A stretch of 64,000 nt of DNA from Capsicum annuum (lineage: Eukaryota; Streptophyta; Magnoliopsida; Solanales; Solanaceae): contig NW_025892588.1 in NCBI RefSeq assembly GCF_002878395.1, positions 57,066-121,065 of the forward strand. Direction: 5' to 3'. The translations under genes were made by a program, and so were the position numbers. Shown here one piece after another: positions 1 to 11,526 of the stretch. How positions within the stretch are numbered: the stretch's first letter is position 1; each line of letters begins with the position of its first letter. The notes under the pieces were generated by a model, which was given only the letters and a program-made list of their open reading frames with translations, ran no database searches and was not told the origin of the DNA.

Positions 1-396
1 TAGTACACACAGGCAAGAAGTCAAATTTTTCTCATGACCCCTCTTCCTTCTGTAAATCAGGCATATGCCATGGTCATAAGTGATGAAAGTCATAAAGCTA
101 CAGCAGTTCATGCTGGAATCTTGGGAACTAGTCCTGTTGTTATGTCTGGGAATAATTATGAGTTGGCAATGTACACAAGACATGGAAATGGTGGGAGTAA
201 TCCTCAGAAGTTTAAGAAGAATTACAACCTTCAATGTGATTTCTGCAAATTGAAAGGACATACTAGAGAGACTTGCTGGAAACTTGTTGGTTATACAAAT
301 TATCACAATTTCAAGAAGAAGTCTCGGATGGAAGGTAGCAATGAAGCTTATAATGTGTCTCTTGGTACACAACTCAGTCATCATGGTCTAGGATGA
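1..396 (+). pseudogene. copia gag C-terminal part with CCHC zinc knuckle
   Basis: An open frame reads from the window edge to a stop at 394-396. It contains the knuckle C-D-F-C-x4-H-x4-C (bases about 235-276), the nucleocapsid RNA-binding motif of copia gag, preceded by the gag stretch PLPSVNQAYAMV. The frame ends in a TGA inside what should be a continuous gag-pol, so the polyprotein is broken here. The gag N-terminus is missing because it lies upstream of the window. Confidence 0.8.
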
Positions 397-459
397 TGTA
401 ATCAACATGCAGGGCAAGGTTTTCAGTCTCATGATACAGAAATTCAAGTTGGTTCTGAT

Positions 460-873
460 GTGCAGATGAATCAAATAAGTCAAATGGGAAGTCTACCATT
501 CACTAAAGAGCAATATGAGAAAATCTTAAGAATGATTAATAGAAACAATACTGGCTCACCTGCAGGAGAATCAACAAATGCTGCTACCACCTCTAATGCA
601 GGTATTAGTGCTTTCTGTGCATCTGTTAAGTCCAGAGAATGGATTATAGATATGGGGGCTACTAATCACATGGTAGCTAATTTAGATTTACTCTTTAGAC
701 ACTCTACAACAAAGTTAGACACACTAAGAGAGGTGTATTTGCCAAATGGTGGTACTACTAAAGTAACACATGTGGGAAGTAGTTGCTTATCAAAAGATAA
801 TGTGGTAACTAATGTATACTACATACTAGAATTTCAATACAATTTGTTATCAGTATCACAAGTGACCAAATAA
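460..873 (+). pseudogene. copia protease region of gag-pol
   Basis: The frame holds the retroviral-type aspartic protease region around WIIDMGATNHM (about 640-675). In copia proteases the active-site triad is normally D-S-G or D-T-G; here the middle residue is Met, so the catalytic motif appears damaged although the Asp remains. The segment ends with the family-typical YNLLSVSQ stretch (837-861), which precedes the GAG-pre-integrase region. A stop at 871-873 separates it from the next part of pol. Confidence 0.75.
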
Positions 874-907
874 TGGCAATGTTCAGTAAATTTTTTCCCT
901 GATTTCT

Positions 908-1553
908 GTGTCTTCCAGGATCTTTACACTGAGGGGGAGTGGTAAGCCTGCTGGAGGACTATATCTACTGGTTGGACAGCAAGACAATGAGATTTCACAG
1001 CATGCAGCTAATAAAGTGACAAATGGTGGTACATTGACGATAAGTACTGATGATATAGACCTTTGGCACAGAAGATTAGGTCATGTGTCCACTCATGCTC
1101 TAAAGAAAATAGTTACTTCTGATATTCAAAGTATAGAAGATAGAATAAGGAAATGTACTGTGTGTCTTTGTGCAAAACAAACTAGATCTTCTTTTCTCTC
1201 AGCAATATTCGAAGTATATGTTGTTTTGATCTTGTACACATGGATGTGTGGGGACCTTATAAGATGGCAACTATGAATGGAAATAAATATATTTTGACAG
1301 TTGTGGATGATTTCTCAAGATTTACATTGGTCTTTCTACTTAAATTCAAGACTGATGTGTACATTCAGATTAAACAGTTTCTTACATAGGTTAAAACACA
1401 GTTTGGTAAGGTTGTTAAAGTAGTAAGAAGTGATAATGGAACTGAGTTTGTAAACTCAGTATGCAATAACTTGTTCAGTACAAATGGCATCATACATCAG
1501 ACAACTTGTGCTTATACACCTCAGCAAAATGGTGTTGCTGAGAGAAAGCACAG
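908..1553 (+). pseudogene. copia GAG-pre-integrase and first part of integrase
   Basis: LWHRRLGH (about 1060-1083) and the C-x2-C pair near 1155-1164 form the zinc-binding N-terminal region of the integrase. A frameshift near 1190 leads into the catalytic core: HMDVW carries the first catalytic Asp, RSDNGTEF (about 1426-1449) the second, and NGVAERKH (about 1528-1551) the Glu. A TAG at 1387-1389 replaces an expected Gln. The core is interrupted straight after the Glu motif by a solo LTR at 1554. Confidence 0.8.
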
Positions 1554-3664
1554 TGTCACGACCCGAACCAGGGCCTGGCCGTGACGAGCATTTCAAACCA
1601 TAGAGGCCCGCAACACCCCTATCTATCTGATAATCATGTACCTAATTCATATGGTCAAAGTAATGCGGAACAAACACAATAATTCGGAAACATGGTCATA
1701 AATATGAAAAGTAACAATAATGGGGAGATAAGGTTCCCCCAACATCAATCAACCTCTAAACAATTGTCTGCGAAAATCTCTAACAAATGACGGAGTCAAC
1801 TAACCGTATATAAACTGGGACAAGGCCCCCAGTAGACCCCAAAACTTAATATAAGATAAAAGGAATGCAGGACATAAGACCTTTCGAAACATAGAAGGCT
1901 CACCACTTTTCTCTGCAAATTTTTATGAATGATCTACTGATTCTCTTGACCCCTAGACTGGGCCTCTGAACCTGAGAGGTTGGAGAGGGGAGGGGGTCAG
2001 CACAAAAGTACTTGAACGCAGAGATATCAAAACAAAACATAATATTTTTACAAAATATAGTTGAGAGTCATTATAAAGCAATTTCGTATCAAATCATTTG
2101 AAAACACATGGGTGTAATGCAATAGTTTTCTCAACAACAATGAAATGCAACTGAGCTAGGTGGAATACCCTAAATAATTTACACCAACTGTCCAACCTCG
2201 GTTGCTGCTGAGATTAGAGTATGAGTGAGGGAGAGAGACACAAGACCACGAAGCATGGTGTCTCGATCCAATGGTAGTGCCCAAGATCACTTAGCCCAGG
2301 CTCCTACCTATAATCCCAATTTGGGAATGACATAAAGTCAAGTACTCAAGATCACTTAGCCTGGTACCAAATTTCCATGTCGGTAAACATATTTTTTCCA
2401 GCGATGAGCCCTTACACTCAAACGCCTTCTTGGGGCATCCACCTACCTCATGTAAAATTAATGCATTCAAATTTCATCTAATTCAATCACATATCATATT
2501 TTGTAGGGTATCGTCATACCCGAATTGCAAGTCCTCAATATCACTTCCACATATGCATAATCATGTAAAAACCAAGGTGCTTCATCATTTACAAGTGGTG
2601 AACAATATTTATTTCAAATTCATGCTCTCTTTTGTAGATCACAATATGATATGGGGTATCAAGACATTATCATGGGAATTTGAAAGCAATTTATCATTCA
2701 TATTTATCAAAATTCCATGGAAAATCTCAAATCACATATGCATGGTTTCAACCATTAAAGTATATAGGCAAATAATTCCCATGACATAAAGAAAAATGAC
2801 GAAATCATATTGAAAGCAAGTTATTAGCATTTGATTGAAAATCCCCATTTAAAAGCATGCATGTTCATAAAAACTACACCCATGAGATTTTAGGATAACC
2901 CCACGTACCTCTATTTCCAAGGATAATAGATGTCTCTTGAAGCTTACGGATTGGTGATTCCAAATATGTAATTATCTTTGAAAACCTATGGTCGAATCTT
3001 GAACTATTTGGATTTTTATTTTGAAACCCTAAGGAGAATATTTGAGTACTTTTGATGAATGAAGGTGTATTTTGGGGTCCTTGGAACTGAATTTTGTGTT
3101 TTAGGGCTAAGTAAGGGTGGAAAAGGACCACTTTGTCCCCAAAACGAAGTGTTTAAGTCACTTGAATTCTTTACAAAGGCGCCGCCCATCCCATTTCCTA
3201 TGTTTACATAGGTGCTGCCTAGTCTATCGCCTATGTTTAGCGTCGCCTAGGCTATCGCCTATGCTTTCCAGTGGCCATGGCGATTGTTTAGGCGACGCAT
3301 ATCACTTTGAAAGGTCATAACTTCTTGCTCAGGTGTCGGATTTTAGCAAAATTGGAATCGTTGGAAAGCTGGCTCCAATACCTATCATTTGACACATAGT
3401 AGGCTTCCTAATTAGACATATAGAGAGAGTTATGGTTGATGGAAGCTGACACACTTTACAATGTCCACTAAAACTTAGTCGATCGAAATAGTTTCAACTC
3501 GTCCATGAGTTGAAGGACCTCTATAGTCTAAATTCAAGATTGAATGGATTCATATGCTACACAAATAATTAACATGCCGTATTGGCATAGGATTTTATGT
3601 CTTTGGGATTATCAATGCATCAATATCATGGTTTGTATTGTAGCCCAAAATACGGGGCATTACA
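1554..3664 (-). mobile_element. Solo LTR A of a Ty3/gypsy chromovirus, 2.11 kb
   Basis: The insert begins TGTCACGACCC and ends GGGGCATTACA, so it has TG...CA ends, and is flanked by the exact 5-bp duplication CACAG (1549-1553 and 3665-3669). Read on the minus strand it begins TGTAATGCCCC, matching the LTR start that follows a chromovirus polypurine tract at 26152. There is no internal domain, so it is a solo LTR left by recombination between two LTRs. The open frames inside it (for example 2430-2789) are not genes. Confidence 0.88.
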
Positions 3665-3669
3665 CACAG

Positions 3670-4030
3670 GCACATCCTAGAAGTCACAAGAGCAGTCAGG
3701 TTTCAGGGTGCTATTCCCATACATCTTTGGGGTTATTGTGTGTTAGCTGCAGTGCACATTATTAACAGGTTACCTAGTTCATCTATTGATTATCAAGTTC
3801 CTTATGAGAGGTTATATGGTAATAAACCTAACTACGATCACTTGAGAGTGCTGGGATGTCTATGCTATGCTAAAGTGCTTAATGAGCATGACAAGCTAAT
3901 GCCTATAGCTAGAACCAATGTGTTGATAGGGTACTCTAACACATAAAAAGGATATGTTCTCTACGACATAGCTATCAAATCTGTGTCTGTGTGTAGAGAT
4001 GTTTCATTTATGGAAGATATATTCCCATTT
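3670..4030 (+). pseudogene. copia integrase, C-terminal part after solo LTR
   Basis: The copia frame resumes here with an integrase continuation (HILEVTRA, then a frameshift to AAVHIINRLPS and LRVLGCLCYAKV). A TAA at 3944-3946 sits where copia proteins usually read a Gln before KGYVLYD. The region after about 4030 corresponds to the variable linker between integrase and reverse transcriptase and has several stops. Confidence 0.75.
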
Positions 4031-4371
4031 AAAGTGAAAAAAAGATAAAAATAAGTCACCTATTCATATATTTCCATTGGAAGATCAACGTCTAGTAGTA
4101 GGTGATGTTGTGACACCTATGCAGATTCCAATAACTACGATATCTAAAGGAATTCCTGACTCAACTAATCAGCAAGAACAGCAACAACAGGTTGTTCCTG
4201 CTACTACACACTATAACTAAGGTGTATCAAAGAAGATCAACTAGAAGTCAAAGGGTTCCTAACTCACCTAAAAAACAAGTGCAACAAGAGATCTCTATAG
4301 GTGAGAGGACAGAAACTCAGGCACCTTCATGTTAGGATCAGAGGAAATCAACCAGAGGAAAAAAACCACCT

Positions 4372-5628
4372 GTGTGGATGACGGATTTTATCACTACTGG
4401 CAAGACCAAGAAGTTACCTTATGATCTAGCAAACTATTTTACTTATGACAAATTGTCTTCTCCGTACAAAGCCTATGTAGAAAATTTATCTTCTATTGCT
4501 GAACCTACAGGTTACTATGAAGCATGCAAGAATTCAAGATGGGTAGAGGCTATGAAAGAGGAGATAGCATCTCTTACTTGTAATCACACCTGGGATATAG
4601 TGTCCTTACCTAAGGGTAAGAAACCTATAGGTTGTAGGTGGATATACAGAGTTAAATATAAAGCCAATGGTGAAGTATAAAGGTTCAAGGCTAGACTTGT
4701 AGCAAAAGGATATGGTCAAAGAGAAGGCATTGATTACAAAGAAACCTTTTCTCCAGTTGTAAAAATGAAGACTGTCAGAACAATATTGGCTACTGCAGCA
4801 AGACGGAAATGGTTTGTTCAATAGATGGATGTGTATAATGCTTTCTTAAATGGTGATCTAACTGATGAGGTGTACATGGAACTACCCTAGGGATTTGCTA
4901 GTCCGGGAGAGAATGCAGTGTGCAGACTAGTCAAATCCCTATATGGACTAAAGCAACCTCCTAGACAGTGGAACAACAAGCTATCAAAAGCTCCTCTTAA
5001 GCATGGTTTCAGTCAAAGTAAATATGATCCATCACTGTATATTAAGAAAACTATTGAACGAATTACTCTTGTGTTGGTATATATTGATGACATGTTAATT
5101 ACTGGTGATATTCTTAAGCTGATAGAAGAAACAAAGGTAAACTTGCAACAAAGTTTCAAGATGAAAGATCTGGGAGAGTTAAGGTTCTTCCTTGGAATCG
5201 AATTTGCAAGGTCTGATAAGGGAATACTAATGCATCAGAGGAAGTATGCATTAGAATTGTTATCAGAATTAGGACTAACAGCTGCTAAACCTATCTCTAC
5301 ACCTATGGACTACAACATTAAACTAACCTCTAGGCAGTTTGATGATCATGTAAAATAGATTCAGCCAGATGAAGATCCTTCAGCTGATAGAGTAACCTAT
5401 CAGAAATTGATTGGAAAACTACTCTACTTGACAATGACTAGACCTGATATAGCATTCTGTTTTCAAACTTTAAGTTAGTTTTTACAAGCTCCCAATAAAT
5501 CTCGTATGGATGCAACATTAAGAGTAGTGAGGTATGTCAAGAATCAACCAGGTCAAGGCGTGTTATTGTCTAGTGATCCAAGTGAAGAAGTCAGTGCCTT
5601 TTGTGATGCTGATTGGGCATCTTGTCCT
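4372..5628 (+). pseudogene. copia reverse transcriptase and start of RNase H
   Basis: Recognisable motifs are [43 protein letters not shown] and the catalytic YIDDM (about 5083-5097), followed by MKDLGELRFFLGIE and TRPDIAF, all diagnostic of copia RT. Premature stops occur at 4678-4680, 4822-4824, 4888-4890, 5356-5358 and 5476-5478, most at expected Gln codons. The RNase H starts with CDADWASCP (about 5602-5628) and is cut by a solo LTR at 5629. Confidence 0.85.
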
Positions 5629-8319
5629 TGTAATACCCCATAAAATTCTAAGCCTAACTCAGCTCCTTGAGGCTTAGTAAGAAAATCCAATACTTAGAAG
5701 AATTTTTGCTAATTGTTGAAAACACTTAGTTTCATTTTATACCTCCAAACTTTGGGGATTTATTTGACGACCTTCCTGACCTCTGTTTTTGGATTTTCAA
5801 GTTGCGTTGCGATGGGGAAAGGTCGTAGTATACCCTGGGTGAGTTTTGGAATTTTTGGAGTAGCATAAGGGCACTTTTGGGTGCCCAAAACAGTAGCTAC
5901 GGGCGATAAGGCCCGCGTCTCCTGGCAACTCCACTGCTTGCCCAGTTTTCAGCATTTCAGGGTCAATTTCAAATGATCATAACTTCTTGAATATTTTGAG
6001 CTGGGAGAGCTTATATATATCAATCGAAAGATATTTGAGTCCTCTTTCCAATGAAATTGTTTACATTCAATTTAAACATTTGAGTAAGGAGTTATGATCA
6101 ATTTACTTCAGCCTGAAAACAACAGAGGACAGCTGCGTCTTTCTCTCTTTCTCCAGGGGTATTTTAGTTTTTCCCACCTCTATATATATACACAAAAACA
6201 CGAGAATAAGTCATAATTTATCAACATATGCTTGTTTTCTCTCAAAATTCATCAAGAACAAGTATAGGGTTTTCATAGGAGCTTCAAGAGTCAAGGAATT
6301 TCACAGTTACTCTTCAAGAATCTTTCATCTAAGGTATTTATAGTGTTGATTCATGGATTCCTTTCATCCATGAAGCTCAAAAACCCTCTTTCAAATTTAT
6401 AAATAATGATATTTATGTTGTGGGTTGATTATAACCATGTTGTTGATATAAATTAAATTTTAATTCCATGAGTTATCTCAAGAAATCATGAAAACTAATT
6501 TGTTTTGTAGTATTATTCATATGAACTTTATGTTGAGTTCTTGAAATTTCAAGTTGGACGTTGATGATCATGTTTTTGGTGTTGGATGATTCCCAAGTTG
6601 GAATCATTAAGTGATTTTATGAAACATGTTAGTATATAAGTTGAAATCTATAAGTTTTGTGGTTTAAGATTTGTTGAATTGATGATTTTACCTATGTCTA
6701 AAATTGTACATGTAAGGTGTTCGATAATATGCCTAAGAAACTAGAAATCACGTAATATAGCTAAATTGTGACTAAATGATGGATTCATGATACACTTCTA
6801 TGTCCAAATGGTTTCCATGCTATGAAGGTGTCTTGTAAACCTTGTTGGGTTGTTCATGAACTAGCTCTATGAATTTATGTCATGTCTATTTGCAATCCCA
6901 TTTATGTACAAGATTATGATAACCATGTATGTTATGAAATTCCCCAAGTCATGGTATTGTGGATTGTTGATGTTGGTCATGTATTCAAGAAAGTCTTGCT
7001 TTGTCAGTTTCCTTCTATTGAGTCTTGGGGGTACTTGTACCCGAAAAATATAGTTGTGTGCCTAGAGCCATGTCATATTTTCACGATATCCTCAGTCAAA
7101 CCACGTTCAGTAGAATTCAGTCAGTCATGTGACTCAGGAAAAAAAAATCTCAGTAATCTCATGAACTCAGTCAGTAAAAAAAATTCAATAACATTCCTTC
7201 AGACAATGGAATTCAGTAAACTCAGTCCATGTACGGTTCAGTTTATTATGTTTAGTGTCTGTTCAGGTGGGAGTAGTAATTAGCATCGAGTGAACCAAAG
7301 GATGGGAACTCACCTGTCAGTAGAGGGTGTGATTCTTAGTAGCAATCCTTGCATTCCAGAACTACGTAGCCACCATAGGTTGAGACATCAATACCTTTCA
7401 TTTAAAGGTAGATGAGGTGGCTTAACTGTCAGATGAGGGTTCCCACCATTCTCATTAGAGTACCTGCCAGATGAGGGTCACTCACGGTTTGTCTTACCTG
7501 TGGTGCGGTATTGACACCCTTCTCGTCAGCGTACAGATTGGACCCCAGCTTAGCTATAATAGCAATATATAGGGCATGTCGGTTAGATAACTACTTCTCA
7601 CAGTCTCAGTATCAGTCTCAGTAAAAGAACTCAATAGTTTCTCAGAATATCAGGACATTCAGATACAGTCACTCATGTTATCAGTTATCAGTCATCAGTA
7701 AACTCATGATATCAGTACCCAAATTTAGTAATCATGTATCATGATCTCAGTTACAGTTATTTTGTATTCATGCATGTATTCTCACATTCATGTTAGCCAG
7801 TATTGTTCATGCATATGAACCCCATGCATTAGATTACCTCACTTGCATATTCAGTACATTCAATTGTACTGACGCATTCGCGCTATGGTGCTTTATTTTA
7901 TACTATAGGTTCAGCAGCACGAGCTCCGGAGCACCAGTAGCATTTTAGTTTCGGCAGCAAAGTCGCAGTAAGTCCTCATACTTCGAGGACTATTACGCTA
8001 TCATTATTTATTTCAGTTGCTTTCAGTATATGGAGTTAATTGGGAATATGTCTCCTCAAATCCTTATTCAGACATATATAGAGGCTTTCAGATTTGATTC
8101 AGACTTTAGTATTTTCAGCTGTGGTATTGTGATACCGTATTTCAGATGTTATGACTTCACCAGATGTGAACCTTACGGCCTTACAGCTTTTACGCATTCC
8201 GCATTTATTCAATATATTATGCAGTGTATAGGTACAGATATCAGTCATGGGTTAGCTAGTGGTCCTTCGGGGTCATGGGCACTATGTAGCATTTCGATTA
8301 CCAGAATCGGGGCGTTACA
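5629..8319 (+). mobile_element. Solo LTR B of a Ty3/gypsy chromovirus, 2.69 kb
   Basis: It begins TGTAATACCCC and ends GGGGCGTTACA and is flanked by the exact duplication GTCCT (5624-5628 and 8320-8324), which splits the copia RNase H codons. It is in the opposite orientation to solo LTR A in the same copia host. A TATA-like stretch is at about 6181-6190. No gag or pol is present. Open frames inside (6882-7283, 8030-8332) have no recognisable product and are treated as chance. Confidence 0.88.
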
Positions 8320-8324
8320 GTCCT

Positions 8325-8762
8325 CAAACTAGAAGATCTATTACTGGATACTTTGTGAAGATTGAAAAGTCTATGGTTTCCTGTAAATCAAAGAAACAAA
8401 CTACAGTCTCAAGAAGCTGAGTTTAGAAGTCTTGCTGCAATTACAGCTGAGCTAGTATGGATTGTGGGATTAATGACAGAAATTGGCATTGAAGTGCATC
8501 TACCAGTTGAAGTGTTTAGTGACAGTAAATCTGCTATTCAAATAGCAGCAAATCCTGTCTATCATGAGAGGACTAAACACATTGATATTGATTGCTTTTT
8601 CATAAGGGAGAAAATAGTTCAAGGGATGATTACAACTATGTTCCAACAGAAGATCAGCCTGAAGATATGCTAACCAAAGGTCTTACCAAAGCTCAACTGA
8701 TGCATCTCAATTCGAAGCTAGGAATATGTGATATCTTCACACCTTCCTAACTTGAGGGGGAG
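8325..8762 (+). pseudogene. copia RNase H C-terminal part and polypurine tract
   Basis: After the solo LTR the RNase H resumes with QTRRSITGYFVK, then LAAITAELVWI, SDSKSAIQIAANPVYHERTKHID and FIREKI. A one-base shift near 8640 moves the frame into EDMLTKGLTKAQL, the usual copia C-terminus. The purine-rich TTGAGGGGGAG at about 8752-8762 is the polypurine tract that primes plus-strand synthesis and lies directly before the 3' LTR. Confidence 0.8.
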
Positions 8763-9083
8763 TGTTGAGTATTGTAATACACGTTAATCAAGAATATTGT
8801 GTCAATGTATAGCTTGTTAGTTACTTTCCAGAAATCAGTTATAGTCCATTAGTTAGTTATAACTAACTAGTAGCATTGTAAGTAGCATAGTTAGTTATGA
8901 ACTACTCTAGTATGTGGTCTATAAATACCTATCTCATGTACCATTTATGATTCATTCAACTCAATTCAGTAATCAAGAAATCTGCACATTCCCTATTCCA
9001 TACCTCTGCTTCATTTCTCTGTTTCTTTCTTCTCCTCTTTCTCTCTTGATCTTAAAGAACTAGTTGTACCTAGTTTAATTACA
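8763..9083 (+). repeat. copia 3' LTR (probable limits)
   Basis: The sequence starts TGTTGAG immediately after the polypurine tract and can end at TTACA, giving a TG...CA segment of about 321 bp. It carries the TATA-like TATAAATA at about 8930-8937 and T/C-rich leader sequence, as copia LTRs do. The right border is inferred from where homology to the Bs2-type 5' flank begins (about 9090) and could be off by some bases, because the 5' LTR is not in the window for comparison. Confidence 0.6.
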
Positions 9084-9089
9084 GTTATA

Positions 9090-9790
9090 ATAGCAAGTAA
9101 TCAAGATTAAATTCAAGAGAAAAATGGCATACCTCTCTGAGTGACTAAAATGGTATACGTATAGATTAGATAACAAAGAGTTGACTTCTAATAAATTGGG
9201 ATGAGAATTTCAATTCTTGTTGCATGTGGGGTAAGGGCATTTATATATTTAAATGGAACAACACATCAATTGTAGTTTTAAAATGAAATGTTATTGAAAG
9301 AGGATTAGGTAGATGTGTACCTTTGCTATATTTTTTTTAAAAAATTAATGTTAAATATGATTATATTGTGCTTCTATTGTCATCATACTATTTTTGTTGT
9401 CATGTACATTTTCTGAATGCCATGTCCTGCTTTCTTTTATTAGCTGTCATGCTTTTCTCACTATAGTTTTTTCTCTTTTTTTATATAACTACTCTGATTT
9501 ACTGTTTTTGAGCGAAGGTCCTTCGAAAACAACCTCTCTACCTATATGAGATACGGGCAAGGTCTACAGTAACCCTTCACAGATGTCACTTATGGAATTA
9601 TGTAAAGATTTACCTCATTGACATATTAAAAAAAAAAACAACCACCAATTTGTTTTATACATATTAGCTGCCTGCCACACATATTTTGTGGACTAATAAG
9701 TCAATAAAGAAGTAATAAGATATGGGTGGAGGATCAAAAAAAATCTCCCGCTTTAGGAGCAAAATAGTTTTTTAAAAAATGAGTTACCAT
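9090..9790 (-). pseudogene. Remnant 5' flank of a Bs2-type gene
   Basis: This stretch matches the sequence upstream of the minus-strand CNL (47.44-48.07 kb) and, inverted, that upstream of the plus-strand CNL (48.78-49.29 kb): shared landmarks are the tract beginning AGCAAGTAATCAAGAT, ACCTCTCTGAGTGACTAA, the GGGATGAGAATTTCAAT block, and a decayed SINE-like piece near 9510-9590. No coding sequence is attached, so it is an orphan upstream region in minus orientation. The copia 3' LTR abuts it. Confidence 0.65.
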
Positions 9791-10269
9791 CCAGATAAGG
9801 TATGGTTCTATCCACAGAGATTCCCTACTATTTTAAACTGGAATGTTCAAACAAATTTGGGATTATTTTTGAAAATTGGAAGAAGTTACTAGTAATTTTG
9901 AAAATTTGTTTACTATTTTAAACAAATGGACTAATGTCACCAATGTACATAATAGCATTGGCATAAAACCGCACTGAAGTTGCCTAATTTCTTAGTTTTT
10001 ACCTCACTCCTTTTGCAACTTTGTCTATCGGAAACAGTCTGTCCAAATTGCATTTGGAAGCAGCGAAATAGAAACCAATAGGCAGATTTCCACCGAAAAT
10101 ATCCCCTTGGTTTTTCTGGTATACCTGAAATCTCCTAACGCTCCAGTTTCCGCAACAGTTTCAGCTACTATTATCAATTTTCCTGTCATTTAAGGATCTT
10201 CTAAATATCAAAATCCATCAGTTATCAGACAATTTCCCACTTTATTAATTGAATTCTAGATAGATTTAG
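9791..10269. other. No gene or repeat recognised
   Basis: AT-rich sequence without a credible coding frame or a second copy that I can see in this window. It separates the orphan 5' flank from an NB-ARC fragment, so it may be decayed receptor-gene sequence, but nothing shows this directly. Confidence 0.4.
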
Positions 10270-10632
10270 ACATGTAAACGTTGTTCATCAGGATCATCTG
10301 TCGCAAGTGACTTGACATCTTCAGCAACATCTTTCAAATCTTCCAACGTCTTTAGATTTTTGATAAAATCCAAACAACCGAGATGACATTTGTCTATAAT
10401 CTGCTTCCCCATAGTCTCAAATTCAGATGGTTATGCTTCATTTATAAAACGCTGCATTTTTATAAAGTTTCCAACTCTCTCATGGAACCGGTCTGCAATG
10501 AAGTACCTCTTACCATTTAAACTTTTTGGTATCATGTCTGCTAGCTCTGCCGCTAACAGAACATCAACAGTAAAAAAGTAACACACGAGAATCACCATAT
10601 AAATGCACATTTCCGTTCATTTAATAAATAAC
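10270..10632 (-). pseudogene. NB-ARC fragment of a Bs2-type CNL
   Basis: Read on the minus strand, the stretch matches the ARC1/ARC2 part of the neighbouring CNLs: the region around ETMGKQIIDKCHL, a damaged GLPL area, and the sequence before ADMIPKSLNGKRYFIAD. Several indels and substitutions break the frame and the conserved GLPL residues are partly lost. The piece corresponds to about 300 bases of the 44.76-45.24 kb region, with P-loop, CC and LRR absent. It is a relic with no coding capacity. Confidence 0.75.
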
Positions 10633-10734
10633 GTTATCAACTCAAATGAGGGTATGAATGTTTACATTGTGAGCTCATGAACTCAAAAATTTAGTAATGC
10701 CCAACTGAGTAATATTACTAAAAATTCTATCAAC

Positions 10735-11160
10735 TCAAAAATATGTTACAATACAAAAGAGATCACATCTCCTTGGAAGCCACACATTGCTTGAAACCGG
10801 TAATTTAGTGGTAATTTGCGACAAAGGAACCGAAATGAAATCCCAAGAGTTCAATCCTTCCGCCAAAAATATTCTTCTGAATCTCTCTTCTCTACTGAAA
10901 AGAAATAATAAAGGGTCAGTAGAACTTCGACAAGTCACATTATTCAGATGTAGATTTAGAGCGTGTTCAACTGAACTCACATCTTTCACCTCAACTTCAT
11001 GTGAGAACACACTTACACACTGACAGACACAAGAACACACATATAACAATCATTTAAAAGTGTGACAAATATTTTGAATCCGCTGACTCTAAATTATGCA
11101 TCGTCCAATAAAGAAACATTTTGAGCAAATCATACAGGTATATGTGATATGTAATCGACT
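10735..11160 (-). pseudogene. Bs2-type 3' terminal block (terminal exon and 3' UTR)
   Basis: On the minus strand this matches the sequence downstream of the plus-strand CNL (53455-53740): a conserved open stretch reading VSSVEHALNLHLNNVT, a T/C-rich tract ending in AG, the block GATTCAGAAGAATAT that encodes DSEEY in other copies, then shared 3' sequence. It lies only about 100 bases from the NB-ARC relic, so the LRR has been deleted between them. The same fused arrangement recurs at 63.4-64.0 kb. Confidence 0.65.
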
Positions 11161-11526
11161 TGAGTTCTTCCTCTTTGACTTAGAAAAGTTTTAGCAGAGG
11201 ATTCTGCATCCAGTTTCAGAAAGTTTATGCAATCTGATATATAATATTGCACTCGCCACATCTTTGCCCTCATCGTGTGAGACACGATATTTGATACTAA
11301 CAAGATACTTGTTATTTTGTGCATTCCTCCAAAACTATACAAAATTGAGAAAGGTAAGCTAAATGTTTCCTACATCTTGAAGTTTTCATTCAAATTTTGG
11401 GTTTCTAGAACATTATAATAAATCATTTTGCGCGCGACCACAATACTTCAAACACCAACACATCAGCTACAGATCAAAATAAGGGAATTAGCGGCCATTT
11501 TATTTTAGATTATTCATTTATGAGAT
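11161..11526. other. No gene recognised
   Basis: Unclassified sequence between the receptor 3' block and a MITE. Only short chance frames are present. Nothing in it repeats clearly elsewhere in the window. Confidence 0.4.

Larger units (their letters stand above)
1..9083 (+). mobile_element. Degenerate Ty1/copia retrotransposon, 5' end outside the window
   Basis: The domains run in copia order: gag zinc knuckle, protease, GAG-pre-integrase, integrase, reverse transcriptase, RNase H, then a polypurine tract and a 3' LTR. The integrase is split by one solo LTR (1554-3664) and the RNase H by a second in the opposite orientation (5629-8319). Removing the two inserts and one copy of each 5-bp target duplication rejoins the copia frame. 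Several frameshifts and many in-frame stops show the element is dead. The 5' LTR and the gag start lie before base 1, so the insertion's own target duplication cannot be checked. Confidence 0.9.

Noticed and set aside
2430..2789. 119-codon open frame within solo LTR A
   Set aside because: It lies inside a non-coding LTR, has AT-driven composition and no recognisable domain.
6882..7283. 133-codon open frame within solo LTR B
   Set aside because: LTR sequence; the frame is not shared by the other LTR copies as far as I can see.
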